From the NCBI GenBank assembly GCA_037974665.1, contig CM075773.1:64324763-64388762 (forward strand): a DNA stretch of 64,000 bases, read 5' to 3'. Positions 56,469-64,000 of this stretch are shown here, piece by piece (positions within the stretch are counted from its first letter, which is position 1; each line of letters begins with the position of its first letter). The translations under genes were made by a program, and so were the position numbers. The notes under the pieces were generated by a model that did not search any database, was not told the DNA's origin, and was given only the letters and a program-made list of their open reading frames with translations. This DNA is from Ehretia macrophylla. Its lineage: Eukaryota > Streptophyta > Magnoliopsida > Boraginales > Ehretiaceae.

Positions 56469-58994
56469 TGTGACGCCCGAGATTTGTTTGTATTTCTAGA
56501 TTACTGTTGCATCATCTAATTGCGCATTTCTTCTGTGCTTTATTTACTGTATTTCTTAGTTGCTATTTTAAACTACATAATATTAATGAATTAGCATTTT
56601 TATTAAATCATATTAAATGTTTTAGGAGTGAGAAAAATGTGCGATTGAGCTAAGAGCGATAGGAGCCTTCGTTTAGAAAATGGTTTAGTGAACTAATAAA
56701 TAGTGTTACGTAACTTAACTTAGTGTTTTAATTAGCTAGCACTCATTTTGCACCTTATACTCGTTTTAAAGCTTATTAGACTCATTTTAGAAGACCATAT
56801 ATGCCCCAACTTAAACCCAACTTAATATATATTCAATCAAACACAACACAAGTCATAACTTAGCAAAAACAAAAACAAAAAAGAAGCAGAAATTACTGTA
56901 GCAAATCCGAACAGCTTTGTGCAGCCAAGGAGGAGAGTTTTTCTTCACCAATTCACCATTCCAAGCCAAGCCAAGCTAGGTACAAGTACTTTAATGTGTT
57001 TGCTAGCCTTTGTCGAGCTCCTACGCGCTTTAGGTGAGGGTTTTGCATACTATTTTTGCATTTGAAAAATATGTCAACTTTCTTGAATTCTTAGATTTGT
57101 TGTCAAATGCTATTGCAATGCCTAAAAATGCTTATGTATGTTGTATATAAGTGGTAGAGACCTAATTTACGCTATTGTTTCATAGTTTAAACGGTTAAAA
57201 TTGCTCGTTGATTATTTGACATGAATAGTCACGGGATTGTTAGGGTTTTGTGTAAGCGGACTTTATAGCTTGAATTAATGGTTCTAATAGGTGCTTTAGA
57301 TATTAATGAAAGTAGTGTAAAGGCCCTGTAGGGTTTAATTGCTCATAACCTAACGAAAGAAGGAAATAGCCGACTTTTAAAAAGGGGTTTCGGGGTTATC
57401 GCGAATTTCGGTTGAATTGGCCTCCACATTTAGTAATCCTAGGCTATTTAGGACCTAACTAAGCTTTGCTAGCTCCCAATTGAGTCCCGGTTGAGGTACG
57501 TGTAGTACAAAGTCAAAAGAGAGAATTTGGGGCTTTCGGGCTAAATGCGGGTGTTTGCGTAATTTCGAGGATCCTAAAGGTGCCTAAGGGGTTAATTAGA
57601 AGCATGGTATAGGCCGCTTGCTAATCTAGAACCATAACATGAGTTTGGAAAGAAAACGGGTTGAGTTACAAAGGAATTTAAGTACAAATTCGATTGTCTC
57701 ACGCTTCTAAGACCTTGGCATGACTCCTTGTGTGTTTAAATGTAGTTTCAAGATATTTTGGAGCTTTTGGTACAGTTCTATGTGAATCTTGAATATGCCT
57801 CTTTGTAATTGGCTTAATTGCTTATATAAAATGCTTATATTCTAACTGTTTCGAGATCAACCTACTTTGTTGATCCTCCCACGTGTTATTGCTTATATTA
57901 TTGATATTGACTTGTCATGATTAAGTGCATTGCATATTGGTTGTGCAACCATAGTGCTAGGGGCGGATGTGTTGAATATCGGTTGGACGGCAGAGGCCTT
58001 GCCAGTGGATATTCAAACTCTGTATCCTAGTCCCTCATTCGCCTAGTCCGGAGATTGCCAAGGGATATTGGGTCGTAGGATTATCGGGGTACATCCGGAG
58101 TATACCACTGGGTGATTGGGAATTTGCCGGCACATTGATCGTGGTTCGTGGATAGTGGTTCGTGGCCAAAGATAAGAGAATCATGGAGTTTGGGGTTAAG
58201 TGTATCGTATCATTTGATATGTGTGGTTATTTACTGTTTCAAATGTACTTTACTTGCTTTTCTTGTTAACTGTTATAATTGTTGCATTGCACGTCCCGTT
58301 TGGCCTTTATCCCTCACTGGGCAATAGTGTTTGCTCATACCTCGCTAACATGTTTCAGGAGACGCTGTGGTTGATCCCCAGCTAGATTTGGTTGAGGGAG
58401 AATAACAGGAGGTTCAGACTGATCCATTGCCTTAGTTGTTGTGTCTAGTTGCCGGAGGTGGACTATGTTCTTGTTGATGAGAGTAGAACTTGTTTGCTTT
58501 ACTTTATGTTCTATTTTGTAACCTAAGTGCTATGTGTATATTATGTAGTTTGCAAATTGAAGGATAGATGTTGTAGTAATAGATTTGGAACCATGGCATG
58601 TAATAACTTATGTTTCTACTTCTAGCTAGTTTGCATGCTTGGGAGTGAATGCTCTGATGTATGTTAGTTTTTCAACTTCCAAGAATGTTTCAATGCTATT
58701 ATGGAGTGGCATGATAAGCGATTTTTGTAAAGAAATTAAGTTGGATGCATGCTTGTGTGATTTTGAACGATTGTATGTCTCAAGGCTCAGATGGCCTTGA
58801 AGCTTTGAACTTTAGTTATAAAGGCATGTCTTGTTATGTTGTGGCTTTATTGAATGCTTTCAGGTTTTCAGAATATCCACGGTACAGGGGAGATTCTGTC
58901 CGTTTTTCCTAAAACCCTGAGATTGGGTTGGATTTGAGTTAAGAATAGCTTGGTTAGTAGAGCCTCCGGTCCCGTGAAGGATCGGGGCGTTACA
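56469..58994 (+). mobile_element. Solo Tekay-like LTR
   Basis: It runs from TGTGACGCCCGAGATTTG to GGATCGGGGCGTTACA. The duplication TAGAC is exact (56464-56468 and 58995-58999). With no internal region it is a solo LTR, the product of recombination between the two LTRs of one element. It shares the Tekay-like block series (CCGGAGTATACC, TGGATAGTGGTTCG, GCATTGCACG, CATGTTTCAGGAGA, GGCATGTAATA). Length 2526 bp. Confidence 0.9.
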
Positions 58995-59322
58995 TAGACC
59001 TAACTCATTCCAAATTTGATCCACCCTTTGATTTGAACCCATTTTTAGATTAGATTAATTAGTTTTCTTATTTTTTTAGTTTAATTCTAGTTTAAAGTAG
59101 AGTTGCCTCAGTCCAGATTTAATTCATTTTCTTATTCACGACTTTTAGATCACTTTTCACACGAGCACATATTAGATCTACTTAGGAGCTTCCCTATAGA
59201 GATTGACCTCGCTAGTAGAACACAACTGCAACAGACCTCGTGTACTTGTGATAATTTAACTTGAAACAAGTAGTTGCATTTTTTGACATATTTTTAGGCA
59301 TGCCTCGATTTCAACATCAACA

Positions 59323-59788
59323 TTAGTCATATACATGTGTGTATATGAAGATTAATTGAACACGAAGTACATAATCTTCATAAACCAATAAGTAGAACAC
59401 TAACCTTGTGGTATATGTAGGATAATTTTTCCTTGAACTTGCCAAGTTTGTTCTATAGTTTGTTTGTTGTGAAAAAATTCAAGATACCAGATCATGATCA
59501 AATGACAACAACTTAACTGTCCTTTATTTGATATTTGTACACACACACATAGATATATATATATATATATATATATAGTAAGTAGAGAGAGAATTCTTGA
59601 GAACTTGAGAGAAAGAGAAACAGTTCTTTAAACACTGTTTTCCGATCTAAGAAAAAAAATCGTCTTTTTTTTTCTTTCTATATATTATAGGAGAGGTGGG
59701 AAGTTAAGTAACTTTCTAGAACTCTCCGCTAACCACACAAATAGGTCAAATCAAATCAATCCATATTAGGTGACCCAACTTTAATATC
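59323..59788. other. AT-rich DNA, no gene; (CA)/(TA) microsatellite
   Basis: A microsatellite ACACACACACATAG then (AT)n lies at about 59538-59577. On the minus strand a CT-rich leader-like stretch (CTCTTTCTCTCAAG) resembles an LTR leader, but no ends are found. Confidence 0.45.
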
Positions 59789-60499
59789 CACTACAAGAAA
59801 AAATGCAGTGGTTGACAAAAAATGCCCTTCCGTTGCCCCAAAGCGACGGGCTACGGAAGGGCAATGAAAAACTGTCCATCACCTTAAGGCTCATTGAAAA
59901 ACTCAAATTTCATCATCTTATCGTCACCAACTTTGCAAATTAATAAATATTTATTTTTCAAAATTCATTGCCAAATTAATTTTTACTTATCTTATTACTA
60001 TTTGTCACTAATCTATTGCCCAATTAATTTTTGTATTTATTTATTTCTATTGACCATCTGTCATAAAATTAATTTTTTTTTTTTATTTTTAAATAATTTA
60101 TTAATGTTCGTCACCATTTCCTCACCCTATGAAGTTTTTATTGTAGATAATTTAATTAGTGTCTGTCCCCATTCCATTGCCTATTTTTCATCATTAATCC
60201 ATCGTCCAATATCTTTCGCTAATTCATAGCCTATCTTTCATAGCTATTCTATTGTCCGATATCTTACGCTAATTTGTTGCCCATATTTCGTAGCTATTTC
60301 ATCGCTACTCCGTCACTCTTTTTCAATCGCCAATTAATTATTTATTTTTTCAAAGAAATATAAAATTTCATAAATAAAAATATAAAATATACAAACATAT
60401 TAATATTTACAAGAAAAATTAAAATTAAATACACATACTAATATTTACAAAAAATCCAAGATACTGTAAAAAAATTAATATTTAAAAAAAAAACCTAAA

Positions 60500-60755
60500 A
60501 TCTTCTAATCATTTTCTTAGTGATCTCGCTCACGTGGTGGGTGATTGCCTTTTAGTTGGGAGATTTCTTCCTGCATTTTCATCACGAGGGCTATCACTTA
60601 CTACACTTGATGCTGCATCGTCTTTTACACTTGTCGTTGTTCCTCAAGCTATTGGCTCATGGCCTCCGTCGCTTGATTGATTGCAGCATCGACATCCCGC
60701 TACATAAGTACAAGGGCATTAATGGTGGGGACATGTGCTTCCCTAAAAATGTTTA
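60500..60755 (-). pseudogene. CACTA transposase C-terminal tail (coiled coil)
   Basis: On the minus strand the segment reads as a heptad-rich tail with INALV, DVDAAINQATEAMSQ, a LEEQRQ block and MKMQEEISQLKG, like the end of Transposase_24-type second genes. In-frame stops are present (for example in the DVDAA and LEEQRQ flanks). The N-terminal part would lie beyond the inserted LTR. Confidence 0.6.
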
Positions 60756-63700
60756 TGTGACGCCCGAGAACTTCAACGTACATTTATTTACTGTTGCATC
60801 TACTATTTGCGCATTTCTTCTGTGCTTTACTTGTTACTTTAAGTGACTACTATTCATTTCATTTTTCAACTACTTAATTATTTTGAATTAGCATTTTTCT
60901 TAAATCATATTAATTATTTTAGGATTGAGAAAAATATGCTTTTGAGCTAAGAGCGATAGGAGCACTCGTTTAGAAAATGTTTTGTCAATCTAATGAATAG
61001 TGTTACGTAACTTAACTTAGTGTTTTAATTAGCTAGCACTCATCTTGCACCTTAGACTCGTTTTAAAGCTTATTAGACTCATTTTAGAAGACCATATATG
61101 CCCAACTTAAACCCAACTTAATATATATCCAACCAAACACAACATAAGCTCATAACTTAGCAAAAACAAAAAAAAAAAAGTGCAGGAATTACTGTTCAAA
61201 ATCCGAACATCCCTTAGCAGCCAAGAGGGAGATCTTTTGCTCATCAAATCCTCATTCCAAGCCAAGCCAAGCTAGGTGCAAGTGGTTTATGGTGTTTACT
61301 AGCCTCCTAGAAGCTCCTACGCGCAATAGGTGAGGGATTTCATACCTATTTTTACATTTAAAAAATGTGACAATTTTCTTGAATTTCTTGTTTTGCTCTT
61401 AAATGCTAATGCAATGCTCAAATATGCTTATGTATGTTATATATAAGTAGTAGAGACCTAATTTATGCTATTGTTTCGTAGTTTAATCGGTTGAAATTGC
61501 TCGTTGAATATTTGGCATGAATAGTGACGGGAATGTTAGGGTTTTGTGAAATTGGACTTTATAGCTTGAATCAATTATCCTAATAGGTGCTTTAGATGTT
61601 AATGAAAGTATTGTAAAGGCCCCATAACATTTAATTGCTCATAACCTAGCAAAAGAATAAAATAGCCGACTTTTAGAAAGGGGTTTCGGGGTTATCGTGA
61701 ATCCGGGTTGAATTGGCATCCACATTTAGTAATCCTAGGCTATTTAGGACTTAACTAAGCTTTGCTAGCTCCCATTTGAGTCCCGGTTTAGGTACGTGTA
61801 GTACAAAGTCAAATTAGAAAATTTGGGGCTTTCGGGCTAAATGCGGGTAATTGCGTGACTTCGATAGTCCTAAGGGTGCCTAAGGGATTAACTAGAAGTT
61901 TAGAATAGGCTGCTTGCTAATCTAGAACCATAACATGAGTTTGGAAGGAAAAAACGGGTTGAGTTACAAACGGGTTTAAGTGCAAATTCGATTGTCTCAC
62001 GCTTCTAAGACCTTGTCACGACTCCTTGTGTGTTTAAATAGTTTCGAGATGTTTTGGAGCTTTTGGTATAGTTCTATGAGAATTTTGTAAATACCCTTTG
62101 TAATTTTCTTAATTGTTATATGAAATTGCTTTTATTGTTATTGTTATATTTGTTGTTGTTGTTAATTTGCTATCTTTGGACATGTGTAGGCTAGATGTTT
62201 GATAAAAATGCTTAATGAAGTGTGCAACAGTTATATATACTTGAATAATGTTCAAAACTAGCTAGGAATATAAGGGAACCAAGCAAAATTCACGCGTGCA
62301 CATATGTGTGTTCAACCGTGGCTGTCCAAATTTTCTTTCAGCAAAACTAAGGCAATTTTGAGCTTAAAACTGTATTAATTGGAGAAGGATTAGGGGTTGA
62401 ATTATATACCGTTAGAAAGCCTTACGAGTCTAGTTTCTAATACTTTTTACGGTGCATTAATCGGAGTTTTCTAGAATAAGTTATGATCATTTTGGTGAGA
62501 TGTGTCAGAACTGTCCTATTGCGTGAGAATCTGAATTTCATTGTTATTTTGCTAGAAGTGATGATATATTTCAACTCTAATTGAATTTCTTCAATCAAGA
62601 CTTTATTGTGTAGTGTTCTTGGATGATTAGTAGCGTAATGGAGCTCTTATAATTATGTAAATTGTGATATAATTGAGATTGAATGAGTAAATAGAAATCA
62701 TGAGTTAGTATGGAATGCAGCTACCTTTTCCCTTGCCCTTTTACCCATCTTGCTAAAATGTGAACTCATTTATTAAGTCATGTAGAGGTAAACTATAGCT
62801 TGAATGTCATACTACCTACATGAAAATAATTGTTTAGTTATAAATAAATGTGATTTAGATCTATTGTTTATCTTGAATGCTAATTTGATTGGAAATGAAG
62901 ACAAGTGTTTTGGTGTAGCATCTATTCTTTAAGCTTATGATTTAATTTCAAATTGAAGAGTTAGTTTAATTGTGTAGGAGTTTAGTTAGAATGTAAGTTA
63001 ATTGTGAAGTAGTTATTTATTGGCTTGTTAAATGTTATCTTTAATTTGAGTTTGCTATGAAAGTGGGATAAAATTGTTCTTATTTTCAATTGCTATCAAG
63101 TTAATGTTGAAGTTATGGATAGATAGGCTCCCTATCCCGTGTCTTACTTGTGAAATAATGAGTTATAAGTTATATTAAAGTTTGCTGAGCTAGATAATGA
63201 TATGATTAAGACGGTTTGTTATCAGTTATAAAGTCTTAAATGAAACACTTATTTCTTGAATAGTTAGCTAACTAAGAACTGGAATGTTGGTTGAGTTAAA
63301 TATTATGCACCTAACTTTAATATTCTAGTTGAAACACTCCCTTCTTGAGTTGTTAAGTCATCCTTTTACTTTTAACCCTATGTCTGCTAATGAGAAGCTT
63401 CTAACTTAGATTACTTATTTTAGGATCATGCTATGTAATATTTCCACTTGTTTAACTCATAAAATTAATGAATTGAAATTGTGAGTTTAATTGCCTACAA
63501 GTAAATTTCTATTTATATGTGAATTATTGGATTATTAGTGGTTGTTACAAAAAAAAAAGTATTTGATTGAGCTTGTTATAAAGGTTACTTTGTAAAATAT
63601 TAATATAGTTAATACCATCTAGGAGGTTATGAAATGTTTTATAGCCACAAGAATGCTTCGGTTGACTATCCAAAATGTTTGGGAGTGAAGCCAATTCTTG

Positions 63701-64000
63701 CATCTTGGAGCTTGGTAAAGGTGAGGGATTTTCATCCTTTTGTGCATTTTGATTCATCTTCTCTTTAATAAATTGTATGACTTAAGATAATTGCTTGAGT
63801 TATATTCTTTTAATATCTTAATTGTTTTCGAGGGCAACCTACTTTGTTGACCCTCCTATGTGTTATTGCCCTATATTTGGTTATACTGTCATTGGATTTA
63901 AGTGTATTGCATAGTGATTGCGCAACCATAGTGTCAGGGGCAGTTGTATTGAATATCGGTTGGGCGGCGGCGGGCTTGCCAGTAGATATTCGATCTCCGT
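60756..64000 (+). repeat. Tekay-like LTR, long form, continues past window
   Basis: It starts TGTGACGCCCGAGAACTT and stays collinear with the solo LTR at 56469-58994, apart from about 1.7 kb (about 62120-63810) that is missing from the solo copy. The extra part holds a stretch with CCGTTAGAAAGCCTTACGAG and another with AGGTGAGGGATTTTCATCC and TTTTGTGCATTTTGATTC, which resembles 2060-2100 of the 287-3475 LTR. Whether an internal region follows cannot be seen. Confidence 0.82.

Larger units (their letters stand above)
53863..59322 (+). repeat. Athila/Tat-like LTR with three nested insertions
   Basis: The ends TGTTGATGT (53863) and ACATCAACA (to 59322) are perfect inverted termini. The right part has GAGATTGACCTCGCTAGTAG, GCAACAGACCTCGTGTACTTG and GTTGCATTTTTTGACAT, the known 3' signature of Athila-type LTRs. 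Inside are a MULE-type MITE, a LINE 3' end and a solo Tekay-like LTR. Removing these leaves about 2.1 kb. The flanks do not form a duplication, as expected for one LTR of a longer element. Confidence 0.7.
59789..64000 (-). mobile_element. CACTA element, 3' end on minus strand, runs off window
   Basis: The terminus reads CACTACAAGAAAAAATGC. It is followed by a GC-rich hairpin (ATGCCCTTCCGT pairing with ACGGAAGGGCAAT across 59829-59866) and TTGCCCAATTAATTTTT-type subterminal repeats to about 60310. A minus-strand transposase tail lies at about 60500-60750. The element is interrupted at 60756 by a Tekay-like LTR, and the other terminus is outside the window. Confidence 0.75.

Overview
The window looks like a piece of a flowering-plant nuclear genome, probably a eudicot. 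It is AT-rich and made almost wholly of transposable elements nested in one another: Ty1/copia and Ty3/gypsy (Tekay-like chromovirus) retrotransposons, a TRIM, En/Spm-CACTA and Mutator-like DNA transposons, a tRNA-derived SINE and a cut-down LINE. Target-site duplications (TSDs) for about ten insertions can be read by eye, so the order of nesting is clear in many places. I see no convincing intact host gene, and no rRNA gene, tRNA gene or CRISPR array.

Layout. 1-7.5 kb: a decayed copia element on + (integrase, then reverse transcriptase/RNase H, a long 3' noncoding tail and a 3' LTR), split by a gypsy LTR with its primer-binding site (287 to about 4000). 7.5-11.86 kb: single-copy-looking AT-rich DNA with a small poly(A) retroposon (16-bp TSD), a CA-rich/G-rich block, a SINE with a tRNA-Pro-like head, a tandem repeat and a MITE-like element. 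11.86-45.98 kb: one giant CACTA element, recognised by CACTACAAGAAA-type ends, subterminal repeats and a shared ATA target duplication. Its own DNA is about 13.1 kb. It is inflated by a MULE (12634-14827, itself holding a TRIM at 13003-13551), a minus-strand non-autonomous LTR element (19486-28521) and a Tekay-like gypsy element (31508-41322). The CACTA carries a TNPD-type transposase (29.6-31.5 and 41.3-42.05 kb), a second transposase gene of the Transposase_24 type (42.24-45.08 kb), and an extra minus-strand gene (16.4-17.7 kb) resembling the 'putative plant transposon protein' family.

46-59.3 kb: remains of Athila/Tat-like gypsy elements. They contain a minus-strand LTR (48572-53068) invaded by a small CACTA (50259-52926), and a long LTR (53863-59322) invaded by a MULE-type MITE, a LINE 3' end and a solo Tekay-like LTR. 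59.8-64 kb: the 3' end of another CACTA on the minus strand, interrupted by a second, longer copy of the same Tekay-like LTR, which runs off the window.

The most unusual signal is a set of CpG-rich islands built on the palindrome CCGGTCGACC. They recur in the CACTA (four places, one inside a transposase intron, one forming a long hairpin) and in the LTRs of unrelated minus-strand elements. How these islands came to be shared, and what they do, cannot be settled from this sequence alone.
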